Source: Evansella caseinilytica (GTDB taxonomy: Bacteria > Bacillota > Bacilli > Bacillales > Salisediminibacteriaceae). From it: DNA of 64,000 nucleotides. The notes under the pieces are model-generated. The model saw only the letters and a list, made by a program, of their open reading frames with translations. It was not told the DNA's origin and did no database searches. Positions 18,850 through 26,997 of this stretch are shown one piece after another. Each line of letters starts with the position of its first letter. The first letter of the stretch is position 1. The stretch is from contig NZ_FNPI01000003.1 in the NCBI RefSeq assembly GCF_900107275.1, positions 124,001 to 188,000 of the forward strand, in the 5' to 3' direction. The translations under genes were made by a program, and so were the position numbers.

Positions 18850-18879
18850 AAATTTCTTAACGAATTTATTAAGAAATTT
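18850..18879 (+). terminator. AT-rich perfect hairpin followed by T run
   Basis: Arms AAATTTCTTAA and TTAAGAAATTT (11 bp, perfect) around an 8-base loop, followed on the plus strand by a run of T to about 18884. This has the form of an intrinsic terminator reading rightwards, opposite to the fla/che transcript; for the minus-strand transcript it is only a weak stem-loop. No plus-strand gene is known upstream. Confidence 0.4.
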
Positions 18880-19212
18880 TTTTTGATACCGATAAAGGTA
18901 ATAGACCCACAAAAAAATATACAGAAGGCCGAATAGTATTTTACAAATAAATTTAATGAAGAAACGAGAAGTTCTGACATTCCCCTTGCTTCTTCTGGAA
19001 CGACCGCCGTCGCAAAAAACTGCGATTCGTACCGGAAGAGTGGCAGAAGAAAAAAACACGTTCCGCCCGAGCGGGAAACCAGAATGTACTTCCGCCTGCC
19101 GGGATAAAGCCGCTGCTGGTGTCGTGAAAGCATTGCGGACTTTGAATACAAAAGGAACCTGTTTTCTTAATGTAGACCGCTGCCCAATCTTACAGACAGC
19201 AGCCTTAAACTA

Positions 19213-19518
19213 CTATACTTGCATTCTCATAACTTCCTGATAGGCTTCGATCACTTTATTTCTGATTTCGACCGTCGTTTGAAGCGTGACGCTCGCTTTC
19301 TGAGCTGTAATCATGACATCATGTAGGTTTACGTCTTCTCCTCTGGCCAGACGCTCTGTCATTACTTGCGACTCAACCTGCGTCTCGTTGACGCTTTTAA
19401 GCGCTTCATTTAACCATTTCTTAAACGAATCCTGAGCCTCGTAAGGCTTAACATCGGTACTTGATGCTTGATTCGCTTTCATAATGGAATGGAGCTGCTG
19501 TAAATTATTGATTTCCAT
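19213..19518 (-). CDS. fliE: Flagellar MS ring-rod junction protein FliE
   Basis: 101 residues (B. subtilis 106). The conserved C-terminal block 'SVTLQTTVEIRNKVIEAYQE' ending MRMQV is the FliE signature. FliE connects the MS ring to the rod and is an early export substrate. Starts behind a GGGGT ribosome site, 22 bases after flgC. Confidence 0.96.
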   Translation of the reverse strand: MEINNLQQLHSIMKANQASSTDVKPYEAQDSFKKWLNEALKSVNETQVESQVMTERLARGEDVNLHDVMITAQKASVTLQTTVEIRNKVIEAYQEVMRMQV

Positions 19519-19540
19519 TATTTTACCCCGCTCTCATTAA

Positions 19541-19999
19541 CTAACGTCCGATTTCCAATGCTTTCAGCAGCATGTTTTTTTGCGCGTCCAGCGCAGTCAC
19601 ATTCGCCTCATATGATCTGGTAGCACCCATTAAGTCCACCATTTCCTTCAGCGGATCAACGTTTGGCATTTGCACATAACCTTCTTCATTCGCATCCGGA
19701 TGATCCGGCTGATAAACAAGCTCATACGGCGTCTGATCTTCAATGATTCTGCTTACCTTGACACCGGAACCGACGCTGCTATCTGATGTTTTCCCCATTG
19801 CTTTTTGCAGATAGGACGAAAACGAGGAATTATTCGGTTCCATCACGACCATTTGACGAGTGTATGGCTGCCATTCTCCATCGACGTACTTGCCTCTTGT
19901 TGTATCAGCATTTGCCATATTAGCGGAAATAACATCCATTCTTAGCCGCTGCGCGGTGAGTGCCGATGCAGATATATTTATACCGTTAAAAATCGACAT
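19541..19999 (-). CDS. flgC: Flagellar proximal rod protein FlgC
   Basis: 152 residues. N-terminal 'ISASALTAQRLRMDVISANMANADT' type rod motif and C-terminal 'ATRSYEANVTALDAQKNML' heptad region. FlgC is one of the proximal rod subunits. Lies 6 bases after flgB, clearly co-translated. Confidence 0.97.
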   Translation of the reverse strand: MSIFNGINISASALTAQRLRMDVISANMANADTTRGKYVDGEWQPYTRQMVVMEPNNSSFSSYLQKAMGKTSDSSVGSGVKVSRIIEDQTPYELVYQPDHPDANEEGYVQMPNVDPLKEMVDLMGATRSYEANVTALDAQKNMLLKALEIGR

Positions 20000-20005
20000 T
20001 ATTCA

Positions 20006-20407
20006 TTATCCTCCTTTGCCTAATACGGTCAGTACACTGTTAAATCTGCCATTTAGGCGATCGGTGAGCGCATTATAATAGATTTGGTTTTTGGCCATAT
20101 CTGCCATCTCCAAATCAATATCGACGTTGTTGCCGTTATGATTGTACTGCGTATCCGTTCTTTCGATCACTCTTACTTCCTCGGAACTACTGCCGCCGAA
20201 TGGTATATGCCTTACGTCTGTACGGTAGGCCGTCAACTTTTGGCGATCGATTGCCGATGACAATTCGTGAGCAAAAACCGCTTTTTTTGCCTTGTAATTT
20301 GGTGTATCAACATTCGCAATGTTTTGCGAAATGGTGTTCTGTCTTGTTGTAGATGCTGTCAGTGCTGTTTGCAGCAATTGATTTGTTGCGTTATTGATTA
20401 AATCCAT
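20006..20407 (-). CDS. flgB: Flagellar proximal rod protein FlgB
   Basis: 133 residues, first gene of the fla/che operon. The rod motif 'TRQNTISQNIANVDTPNYKA' is at about residues 21-40. FlgB forms the proximal rod with FlgC and FliE. A GGGGGG run acts as ribosome site. The promoter at 20584-20612 gives a leader of roughly 170 bases. Confidence 0.97.
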   Translation of the reverse strand: MDLINNATNQLLQTALTASTTRQNTISQNIANVDTPNYKAKKAVFAHELSSAIDRQKLTAYRTDVRHIPFGGSSSEEVRVIERTDTQYNHNGNNVDIDLEMADMAKNQIYYNALTDRLNGRFNSVLTVLGKGG

Positions 20408-20583
20408 ACCTTGCCCCCCTTTCGAAATTCATTCCATTTTTCATCTATTCAGTAATAAAATGTATAATATCTATCCCTAAGGTCAGAATATTCAATAAAG
20501 TAAACCCATGTCCATTGTAGCATATTTTCGATAAATATCGATCGTTTTCTACAAACAAACAAATATTTCTAACTCCTAGCAGT

Positions 20584-20612
20584 ATTTTATATAATTCTAC
20601 ATTTGTTGTCTA
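20584..20612 (-). promoter_or_regulatory. Sigma-A type promoter of the fla/che operon
   Basis: On the minus strand: -35 TAGACA (20607-20612), spacer 17 bases, -10 TAAAAT (20584-20589), one mismatch to consensus in each box. It is about 180 bases upstream of flgB and is the best candidate for the operon's housekeeping promoter. No convincing sigma-D box was recognised. Confidence 0.6.
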
Positions 20613-20627
20613 ACATTGCTGAAAAAT
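20613..20627 (-). promoter_or_regulatory. Possible CodY box next to the fla/che promoter
   Basis: ATTTTTCAGCAATGT on the minus strand matches the CodY consensus AATTTTCWGAAAATT at 11 of 15 positions and abuts the -35 box. CodY is known to bind and repress the fla/che promoter in B. subtilis. The match is moderate, so this is inference. Confidence 0.4.
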
Positions 20628-20765
20628 TTCTGCCAGTTTAATAAAAAAGGCCCAACGCTTGACAATGACAATTCTCTTCATTCCGTTTGCGTTTGTTTTT
20701 TATTGACAGTGAGAAACAACCGGACTTTCATCTGCACAGGCTACTGCTTAAAAAAGTCGTTTTTG

Positions 20766-20845
20766 TGTTATTAACATACTTCAATATACAAACTTTAACA
20801 TAAAATTGTGTTAAATGATGTATTTATTTTGCCTAAAACACAATT
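20766..20845. repeat. Cluster of TGTTA/TAACA inverted repeats
   Basis: Contains TGTTATTAACA (20767-20777, palindromic about the central T), TTTAACA...TGTTAAA (20794-20815) and a perfect 9-bp pair AATTGTGTT (20804-20812) / AACACAATT (20837-20845). The dense overlapping dyads look like operator sites, but the factor is unknown and spacing does not fit the GlnR/TnrA consensus. Confidence 0.45.
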
Positions 20846-21112
20846 ATAAGCAGATTTCCTAGTGGATATTTTTTTTTCAGTTACTTTTATACTATAATAA
20901 GTCCCTTTCGACATTTTTCTCTAGTGAGTAAAAAAATAGTCATGGTCGATTTGGCCCAAAAGCTAGCAAATTTGCACGATTGAATGATAGGAGTGTCGAA
21001 AACATGGGCGGGGCAAATGTATGTGGAAATTGAGCAATCAGAATAACCTCTCTCATTGCATCTTGCTTGCTCAAAAAAATAAAAAACACCCTTTTTGAAC
21101 AAGCGCTTTAAA

Positions 21113-21704
21113 AGGTGCGAAGGTTCGGCTCAGCGTAATGAGGCGGTGCCAAAAGGGAATAACGCCCTTTTTCTTTTCGGGGACGATGGCCTCTCTCTTC
21201 GCGCGCATGCGATGAATAATACGCTCTTCGCATGCTTTAAAGAGGTGCGAAGGTTCGGCTCAGCGTAACGAGGCGGTGCCAAAAGGGAAAAACGCCCTTT
21301 TTCTTTTTCGGGGACGATGGCCTCTCTCTTCGCGCGCATGCGATGAATAATACGCTCTTCGCATGCTTTAAAGAGGTGCGAAGGTTCGGCTCAGCGTAAC
21401 GAGGCGGTGCCAAAAGGGAATAACGCCCTTTTTCTTTTTCGGGGACGATGGCCTCTCTCTTCGCGCGCATGCGATGAATAATACGCTCTTTGCATGCTTT
21501 AAAGAGGTGCGAAGGTTCGGCTCAGCGTAACGAGGCGGTGCCAAAAGGGAAAAACACCCTTTTTCTTTTCGGGGACGATGGCCTCTCTCTTCGCGCGCAT
21601 GCGATGAATAATACGCTCTTCGCATGCTTTAAAGAGGTGCGAAGGTTCGGCTCAGCGTAACGAGGCGGTGCCAAAAGGGAAAAACGCCCTTTTGGCACCG
21701 CCTC
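21113..21704. repeat. 130-bp tandem repeat array, 4.4 copies
   Basis: Units begin AGGTGCGAAGGTTCGGCTCA at 21113, 21243, 21374, 21505 and 21635 (periods 130, 131, 131, 130) and differ at only a few positions. Each unit contains a hairpin AAAAGGG...CCCTTTT and a pair GCATGCG...CGCATGC. The last, partial unit ends in a perfect 18-bp hairpin (21662-21704). Nothing in it looks coding; the frames repeat with the unit. Copy number is likely to vary between strains. Confidence 0.95.
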
Positions 21705-21718
21705 TATTCATTATGATG

Positions 21719-21838
21719 ATGTCAAAAAAGTCCGGGAAACATTGACGGCGAATTTCAACGTTAGCGTCGTCTCTCCGCTGCTCGTAACTGCTGCGCTTCG
21801 AACTTCTTGCCCCTGTTTGTCCTCCTTTTTTGAACATG
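21719..21838 (+). repeat. Repeat family 2, shortened copy
   Basis: Starts GTCAAAAAAGTCCGGGAAAC and ends TCCTCCTTTTTTGAACA, the same termini as the copies at 36308-36457 and 40851-40999, but its interior lacks the ACGTACG...TGTACGC segment. Sits directly downstream of codY and next to the tandem array. Confidence 0.8.
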
Positions 21839-21842
21839 TATT

Positions 21843-22619
21843 TTAATTTTTTAATTTTTCGAGTTCAAACAGAAATTTGTCGTTTAGGACTTTAATGTAT
21901 GTCCCTTTCATACCGAGAGAGCGCGATTCAATGACACCTGCACTTTCAAGCTTTCTCAGCGCGTTGACGATCACCGAGCGCGTAATTCCCACCCGGTCGG
22001 CGATTTTGCTTGCAACGAGCAGTCCTTCATTCCCGTCCAATTCTTCGAAAATGTGTTCGACGGCTTCCAATTCGCTGTAGGATAAGGAGCTGATTGCCAT
22101 TTGCACCACCGCCTTGCTACGGGCTTCCTGCTCGATTTCTTCGGCTTTCTCATGAAGAATTTCCATGCCGACAACCGTCGCGCCGTATTCACCTAACAGA
22201 AGATCATCGTCGTTGAATGAATGTTCCAAACGGGCAAGAATCAAGGTTCCCAATCGCTGTCCACCGCCGGAAATCGGTACAATCGTCGTTAATCCGTTGG
22301 CGAATAAATCCTTATTTTCCACTGGGAAAGCAGTGAACTCACTGTTGATATCGAGATTGGAAGACGTTTCTTCAATCTTGAATAGGCCATTTGTATACTC
22401 TTCAGGAAATTGACGCTCTTCCAGCATTTGTTTCATTCGCGGGTTCTCGATTTCTTGCTTGATGGAATAGCCAAGCAGTTTGCCGCGCCGGCTCACAATA
22501 AACACATTTGCCTCAATAACATCCCTTAGCGTAGCTGCCATATCTTTAAAATTAACTGATTGTCCTGCGCTTTTTTGTAAAAGTTCATTGATTTTTCTAG
22601 TTTTAGATAGTAGATCCAT
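21843..22619 (-). CDS. codY: Global nutrient regulator CodY
   Basis: 258 residues (B. subtilis 259). CodY senses branched-chain amino acids through an N-terminal GAF domain (about 1-150) and GTP, and represses stationary-phase, motility and amino acid genes when nutrients are plentiful. The DNA-binding helix-turn-helix is at about 203-226 ('[20 protein letters not shown]'). Last gene of xerC-hslV-hslU-codY, 17 bases after hslU, and just upstream of the fla/che operon which it represses in B. subtilis. Confidence 0.98.
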   Translation of the reverse strand: MDLLSKTRKINELLQKSAGQSVNFKDMAATLRDVIEANVFIVSRRGKLLGYSIKQEIENPRMKQMLEERQFPEEYTNGLFKIEETSSNLDINSEFTAFPVENKDLFANGLTTIVPISGGGQRLGTLILARLEHSFNDDDLLLGEYGATVVGMEILHEKAEEIEQEARSKAVVQMAISSLSYSELEAVEHIFEELDGNEGLLVASKIADRVGITRSVIVNALRKLESAGVIESRSLGMKGTYIKVLNDKFLFELEKLKN

Positions 22620-22636
22620 TTTTCTCCTCCTAATGA

Positions 22637-24037
22637 TTATAAAATGTATTGACTCAAATCGCGATTTTTGACTACATCATGTAGTTTTTCCTCAACGTAT
22701 TCACTGGTGATCACTATTTCCTCAAGGGTGATTTCAGAAGCTTCAAAGGACAAATCTTCAAGAAGCTTTTCCAAAATCGTATGAAGTCTCCTCGCGCCGA
22801 TATTCTCGGTTTCATCGTTTACTTCTGTGGCGATTAAGGCAATTTTATGAATAGCATCGTCAGAAAATTTCAATTTTATTCCTTCCGTTTCCAAAAGTGC
22901 CTGATATTGTTTCACTAAAGCATTATCCGGATCAACTAAAATGCGTTTAAAATCATCTACTGTCAGACTTGACAGCTCCACCCTGATCGGAAAGCGTCCT
23001 TGCAGCTCCGGAATTAAGTCGGAAGGTTTCGAAAAATGAAACGCCCCTGCAGCAATAAACAGAATGTGATCGGTTTTTACTGGGCCATATTTTGTCACAA
23101 CGGTTGAACCTTCCACAATAGGGAGAATATCCCTTTGCACACCTTCTCTTGACACATCGGCTGTTTGCTGTTGATTTTTTCCCGCTACTTTATCTATTTC
23201 ATCGATAAAGATGATCCCCAACTGCTCGGCTTTCATTACGGCGTCGGCAGTCACTTCATCCATATCAATTAATTTTTGCGCTTCATCCACAGTTAAAACT
23301 TTTCTTGCTTCCTTTACCGTCAATTTTCTTCGTTTTTTTCGCTTTGGCATCATTCCCCCTAACATTTCCTGCATGTTCATGCCCATTTGTTCCATACCAG
23401 AACCTTGGAACATATCGAAAAAGTGAGATGGCTGTTCATCTACTTCAACCGTTACATAATGATCTTCCAATTCTCCAAGCGCCAACTGGTGAGCAATTCT
23501 CCTTCGCCGATCCCGGATCGACTCTTCTTCTTTACTATCGTCCGGATCCTGCCTCGAGTTTACTTGATTCCCTTGAAAAAGCATTTCCAACGGATTGCGA
23601 ATCGAGGATTCCTTCTTTTTGGAAGGAACGAGCAGTTCCACCAGCCTATCATTGGCATTTTCCTCAGCGCGAGTTTTAACGCTGGCCATTTTTTCTTCTT
23701 TCACCAGGCGAATCGATGTTTCCACTAAATCGCGCACCATCGATTCCACATCCCGGCCGACATAGCCGACCTCGGTAAATTTCGTTGCCTCCACTTTGAC
23801 AAACGGCGCACCGACCAATTTCGCCAGTCGGCGAGCAATTTCTGTTTTCCCAACTCCTGTCGGTCCGATCATCAAAATATTTTTCGGGGTGATTTCTTCC
23901 CGGAGATCTTCTTCCAATTTACTGCGTCGATAGCGGTTGCGGAGGGCAACGGCAACAGACCGTTTCGCTTTTTCCTGACCTACGATATATTGATTAAGCT
24001 TTTCTACGATTTGACGCGGTGTAAAAGTTACACTCAT
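22637..24037 (-). CDS. hslU: HslU (ClpY) ATPase subunit
   Basis: 466 residues, normal size. AAA+ unfoldase of the HslUV protease. Walker A GPTGVGKT is at 58-65; Walker B is in '[14 protein letters not shown]'. The inserted I-domain (about 110-245) is rich in Met, Gly and Lys and is variable in the family. The C-terminal tail 'DLSQYIL' is the typical ending that inserts into HslV. Follows hslV in the same operon. Confidence 0.97.
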   Translation of the reverse strand: MSVTFTPRQIVEKLNQYIVGQEKAKRSVAVALRNRYRRSKLEEDLREEITPKNILMIGPTGVGKTEIARRLAKLVGAPFVKVEATKFTEVGYVGRDVESMVRDLVETSIRLVKEEKMASVKTRAEENANDRLVELLVPSKKKESSIRNPLEMLFQGNQVNSRQDPDDSKEEESIRDRRRRIAHQLALGELEDHYVTVEVDEQPSHFFDMFQGSGMEQMGMNMQEMLGGMMPKRKKRRKLTVKEARKVLTVDEAQKLIDMDEVTADAVMKAEQLGIIFIDEIDKVAGKNQQQTADVSREGVQRDILPIVEGSTVVTKYGPVKTDHILFIAAGAFHFSKPSDLIPELQGRFPIRVELSSLTVDDFKRILVDPDNALVKQYQALLETEGIKLKFSDDAIHKIALIATEVNDETENIGARRLHTILEKLLEDLSFEASEITLEEIVITSEYVEEKLHDVVKNRDLSQYIL

Positions 24038-24072
24038 CTTTCTTCCTCCCGTTAGTTGATAGGTTAGGCTAG

Positions 24073-24618
24073 TCAGTCATCCAATTCTTCCACGACAATT
24101 TGCTCGTTTGTATAGACGCAAATATCAGCAGCTGTCTTTAATGCCGCATAAGCAATTTCCTTGGCGGAAAGATGTTCCGCATGCTCCTTCAATGCCCGGC
24201 CGGCCGATAGCGCGTAGTTTCCGCCTGAGCCGATGGCCAATATGCCGTCGTCGGGTTCAATGACCTCTCCTGTCCCGGCAATTAAATACAATTTAGATCG
24301 GTCCATCACGATAAGCATGGCTTCCAATTTCCTTAAAACCCTGTCGCTCCGCCAGTCCTTTGCCAATTCAACCGCTGCTCTTTGAAGGTTCCCGGAATGC
24401 TCTTCCAGCTTCGTTTCAAACTTCTCAAAGAGAGTAAAGGCATCCGCCACAGATCCGGCAAAACCGGCGATGACTTCACCTCTGTATAATTTACGTACTT
24501 TCCGCGCCGTATGTTTCATCACGACCGCATTTCCGAATGTCACCTGCCCGTCGCCGGCGATGGCTGACTTCCCTTTATGTTGAATGGCAAAAATCGTTGT
24601 GCCGCGAATTTGCTCCAT
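24073..24618 (-). CDS. hslV: HslV (ClpQ) peptidase subunit
   Basis: 181 residues from the ATG at 24618 behind GGGAGG; the longer TTG frame begins inside the ribosome site. HslV is the proteasome-like peptidase of HslUV. The start is [16 protein letters not shown]. The catalytic Thr of the family corresponds to T7 or T8, so removal of a short propeptide would be needed. The B. subtilis protein has serines at positions 2-3 that were proposed as nucleophile; they are absent here. The motif '[17 protein letters not shown]' is fully conserved. Confidence 0.95.
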   Translation of the reverse strand: MEQIRGTTIFAIQHKGKSAIAGDGQVTFGNAVVMKHTARKVRKLYRGEVIAGFAGSVADAFTLFEKFETKLEEHSGNLQRAAVELAKDWRSDRVLRKLEAMLIVMDRSKLYLIAGTGEVIEPDDGILAIGSGGNYALSAGRALKEHAEHLSAKEIAYAALKTAADICVYTNEQIVVEELDD

Positions 24619-24651
24619 GATATAAAAACCTCCCAAAATGTATAATGATGC

Positions 24652-25542
24652 TCATGCTCTCGGATGCGCGCTGCGGTAAACTTCTCTCAAGCGGTCCTTC
24701 GTTACATGAGTATATACTTGCGTGGATGACAGATGGCTGTGCCCTAACAGCTCTTGCACTGTCCGCAAATCCGCCCCTTCGTTCAGCATATGTGTCGCGA
24801 ATGTATGCCTTAGTATGTGCGGACTGATTTTTAACGTGACGGAAGCCGTTTCCACAAGCTTATTTAACAGCTTCCGGACACCGCGATCCGTCAGACGGCC
24901 GCCGCGATAATTTAAAAACAGGGCCTGCTCCTCGCGTCCGTTCGAAAGCCGAATTCTTCCGTGAAGGAGATATTGATCCAGCGCGTCCATTGCATAGCTG
25001 CCCACCGGAACGTACCTTTCCTTCTTTCCTTTTCCCTTTACAAGCAGCGTACCAATTTCCGGATCGTAGTCAGACATGTTCAACCCTACACATTCACTGA
25101 CGCGAATTCCCGTAGCATAAAGCAGTTCCAAAATCGCTGCATTCCTTTCTCCTAACGGCGTGGAGGCATCGACGGCGTCAAACAGCATTGCCAGTTCGTT
25201 TTCATAGAAAAACGTCGGTAAACGCTTGCCTGCCTTAGGTACAGATACCATTTGGAACGGATTTCGTTCCACGATTTCTTCCCTGACAAAAAAAGTGTAA
25301 AGCGATCTTAGAGAGGATATTTTTCGCGCTACTGTTCTGCGTGAATAGGAAAGCTGATGCAGCTTTGTCAAATAATTGCGAATATCCAAATATGTAATGT
25401 CCTTCAATGAAGGGATCGAGTTGTCGGCAATGTACTTTATAAAATCGGCAATATCCCGCCGGTAATTGTCCACCGTATGCACGGAAGCGTTCTTTTCAAC
25501 TTGCAAGTACTCGACAAAGCGGTTGATCCATTCTCGTGTCAA
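24652..25542 (-). CDS. xerC: Tyrosine recombinase XerC
   Basis: 296 residues from a TTG at 25542 with AAAGGTG about 8 bases upstream; a GTG at 25554 is possible but overlaps that site. XerC with XerD resolves chromosome dimers at dif. Counting from the TTG the catalytic residues are Arg147 (GIRVSE), Lys171, His242 and Arg245 (HILRH), His268 and nucleophile Tyr277 (TQVYTH). N-terminal SAM-like domain (about 1-90) is intact. In B. subtilis this gene (codV) also heads the codY operon. Confidence 0.95.
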   Translation of the reverse strand: MTREWINRFVEYLQVEKNASVHTVDNYRRDIADFIKYIADNSIPSLKDITYLDIRNYLTKLHQLSYSRRTVARKISSLRSLYTFFVREEIVERNPFQMVSVPKAGKRLPTFFYENELAMLFDAVDASTPLGERNAAILELLYATGIRVSECVGLNMSDYDPEIGTLLVKGKGKKERYVPVGSYAMDALDQYLLHGRIRLSNGREEQALFLNYRGGRLTDRGVRKLLNKLVETASVTLKISPHILRHTFATHMLNEGADLRTVQELLGHSHLSSTQVYTHVTKDRLREVYRSAHPRA

Positions 25543-25580
25543 AAATACCCACACCTTTACTCAAATTTAAGAGCTACTAA

Positions 25581-25609
25581 ATCGTAACATAATTCAGCAG
25601 CTCTTTCAA
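25581..25609 (-). promoter_or_regulatory. Sigma-A promoter of xerC-hslV-hslU-codY
   Basis: Minus strand: -35 TTGAAA (25604-25609), 17-base spacer, -10 TACGAT (25581-25586) with an extended TGT just before it. An imperfect dyad GAGCTGCTGAAT...ATTTAGTAGCTC (25571-25603) covers the spacer and -10. Confidence 0.6.
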
Positions 25610-25615
25610 CAGACT

Positions 25616-26920
25616 TTACATTTTTTTCACAAAATTCTGAATTGTTGTCAACGCTCGTTCAGCCAACTTCTCATAGCGCTCCTTTTTATTTTTTATCCGG
25701 ACTTCAAACGGCGGCAGCAGCCCGAAGTTAGCATTCATTGGCTGAAAATTGTCGGGACTGGCCGTTGTGATATAATTTGCCATCGCCCCGATGACCGTTT
25801 CCGCCGGAAATATCACAGGGTCTTGTCCGCGCAGTAGCCGCGCAGCATTGATCCCGGCAATCAAACCGGCAGCAGCGGATTCCACATACCCTTCTACACC
25901 TGTCATCTGCCCGGCAAAAAACAAGTTTTCAAGATCCCGGTACTGGTAGGTTGGCCGCAGTAATCGCGGAGAATTGATGAATGTGTTCCGGTGCATAACG
26001 CCGTAGCGGACGATTTCCGCATTTTCCAGACCGGGAATGAGGCGAAGCACTTCCTTTTGCGGCCCCCATTTCAAGTGTGTCTGGAAGCCGACAATATTGT
26101 ACAGCGTACCGGAGCTGTTATCCTGACGCAGCTGAACAACGGCAAACGGGCGCTTTCCTGTCTTCGGATCTTCCAAGCCGACAGGCTTCATCGGCCCGAA
26201 GAGAAGCGTTTTCTTTCCCCGTTTTGCCATCACTTCCACAGGCATGCAGCCTTCGAAAAATATTTCTTTTTCAAATTCTTTCATCGGGACGGTTTCCGCT
26301 TCCGTTAATGCTTCGTAAAATCGGTTGAACTCTTCTTCCGTCATCGGACAGTTCAAGTAAGCTGCTTCCCCTTTATCATAGCGGGATTTTAAATATACTT
26401 TGTCATAATCGATGGAATCCGCTTCAATAATCGGAGCCGCAGCATCATAAAAATACAAATACGATTCTCCGGTCAGCGTTTTCAAATGTTCTGAAAGACG
26501 GTCCGAAGTAAGGGGACCCGTACAAACAATCGTCGTTTCTTCAGGTATTTCTGTCATCTCCTCCTCAAAAACAGTAACGAGGGGATGGCTTTTTACTCGT
26601 TCGGTTACCAGGCCGGCAAATTCGTGCCTGTCGACAGCCAGCGCACCGCCGGCGGGAACGGCGCAATCATCGGCTGAGCGAATGATGACAGAATTTAGCT
26701 GCCTCATCTCCTCCTTGAGCACACCGACGGCATTCGTCAGCGTGTTGGCCCTCAAGGAATTGCTGCACACTAATTCCGCAAATTTATCTGTATGATGCGC
26801 CGGAGTACGTTTTTTCGGCCGCATTTCGTATAAGTGAACCGGAACGCCTTGCTCGGCAAGCTGCCAGGCTGCCTCGCTGCCTGCAAGACCTGCTCCGATA
26901 ACATTGACATGTTGTTGCAA
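25616..26920 (-). CDS. trmFO: Folate-dependent tRNA (uracil-5-)-methyltransferase TrmFO
   Basis: 434 residues (formerly gid). TrmFO uses FAD and methylene-tetrahydrofolate to make ribothymidine at tRNA position 54 in Firmicutes. The FAD-binding GxGxxG is G9-A-G-L-A-G14; a conserved Cys is at residue 52 ([10 protein letters not shown]) and another in 'FEGCMPVEV'. Near-perfect family motif '[20 protein letters not shown]'. Has its own promoter (26965-26993) directly after topA. Confidence 0.98.
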   Translation of the reverse strand: MQQHVNVIGAGLAGSEAAWQLAEQGVPVHLYEMRPKKRTPAHHTDKFAELVCSNSLRANTLTNAVGVLKEEMRQLNSVIIRSADDCAVPAGGALAVDRHEFAGLVTERVKSHPLVTVFEEEMTEIPEETTIVCTGPLTSDRLSEHLKTLTGESYLYFYDAAAPIIEADSIDYDKVYLKSRYDKGEAAYLNCPMTEEEFNRFYEALTEAETVPMKEFEKEIFFEGCMPVEVMAKRGKKTLLFGPMKPVGLEDPKTGKRPFAVVQLRQDNSSGTLYNIVGFQTHLKWGPQKEVLRLIPGLENAEIVRYGVMHRNTFINSPRLLRPTYQYRDLENLFFAGQMTGVEGYVESAAAGLIAGINAARLLRGQDPVIFPAETVIGAMANYITTASPDNFQPMNANFGLLPPFEVRIKNKKERYEKLAERALTTIQNFVKKM

Positions 26921-26964
26921 CGGTTACTCCACCCTCCTAAAAAAACAATAGCTGTTCGATCGCA

Positions 26965-26993
26965 ACTATACCGTAATCACACGTGATTTTCAA
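26965..26993 (-). promoter_or_regulatory. Sigma-A promoter of trmFO with a dyad in the spacer
   Basis: Minus strand: -35 TTGAAA (26988-26993), 17-base spacer, -10 TATAGT (26965-26970). The spacer contains AATCAC-AC-GTGATT read on the plus strand (26975-26988), a 6-bp inverted repeat. The promoter begins 5 bases after the topA stop. Confidence 0.65.
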
Positions 26994-26997
26994 GCGT

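Larger units (their letters stand above)
18666..19212. other. 547-base non-coding insertion between fliE and fliF
   Basis: fliE and fliF are nearly adjacent in B. subtilis; here the gap is large. It holds a deleted copy of repeat family 1 (18703-18845), a perfect AT hairpin (18850-18879) followed on the plus strand by a T run, and about 330 bases without recognisable content. Open frames here (for example 18844-19059 and 18777-19151 minus) are low-complexity and unlike any known flagellar protein. No promoter for fliF could be confirmed. Confidence 0.7.
20408..21842. other. 1.4-kb codY-flgB intergenic region
   Basis: No convincing gene. From left to right it holds the fla/che leader and promoter (20408-20627), an AT-rich stretch with several TGTTA/TAACA inverted repeats (20766-20845), about 220 bases without recognised content, the 130-bp tandem array (21113-21704) and a shortened family 2 repeat (21719-21838). 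Minus-strand open frames in the array merely repeat the same peptide with each unit. Confidence 0.8.

Noticed and set aside
18777-19151. Minus-strand frame of 124 residues between fliE and fliF
   Set aside because: Runs through the AT hairpin and a repeat, with no similarity to flagellar or other proteins and no ribosome site.
20887-21102. 71-residue minus-strand frame in the codY-flgB gap
   Set aside because: Starts in a CTTTTTGAAC repeat end, has no good ribosome site and an unnatural composition (many Cys, Ser, Lys in AT-rich DNA).
21130-21625. Minus-strand open frames of 69-85 residues in the tandem array
   Set aside because: They encode the same peptide over and over because they follow the DNA repeat, have no family resemblance and no consistent ribosome site.
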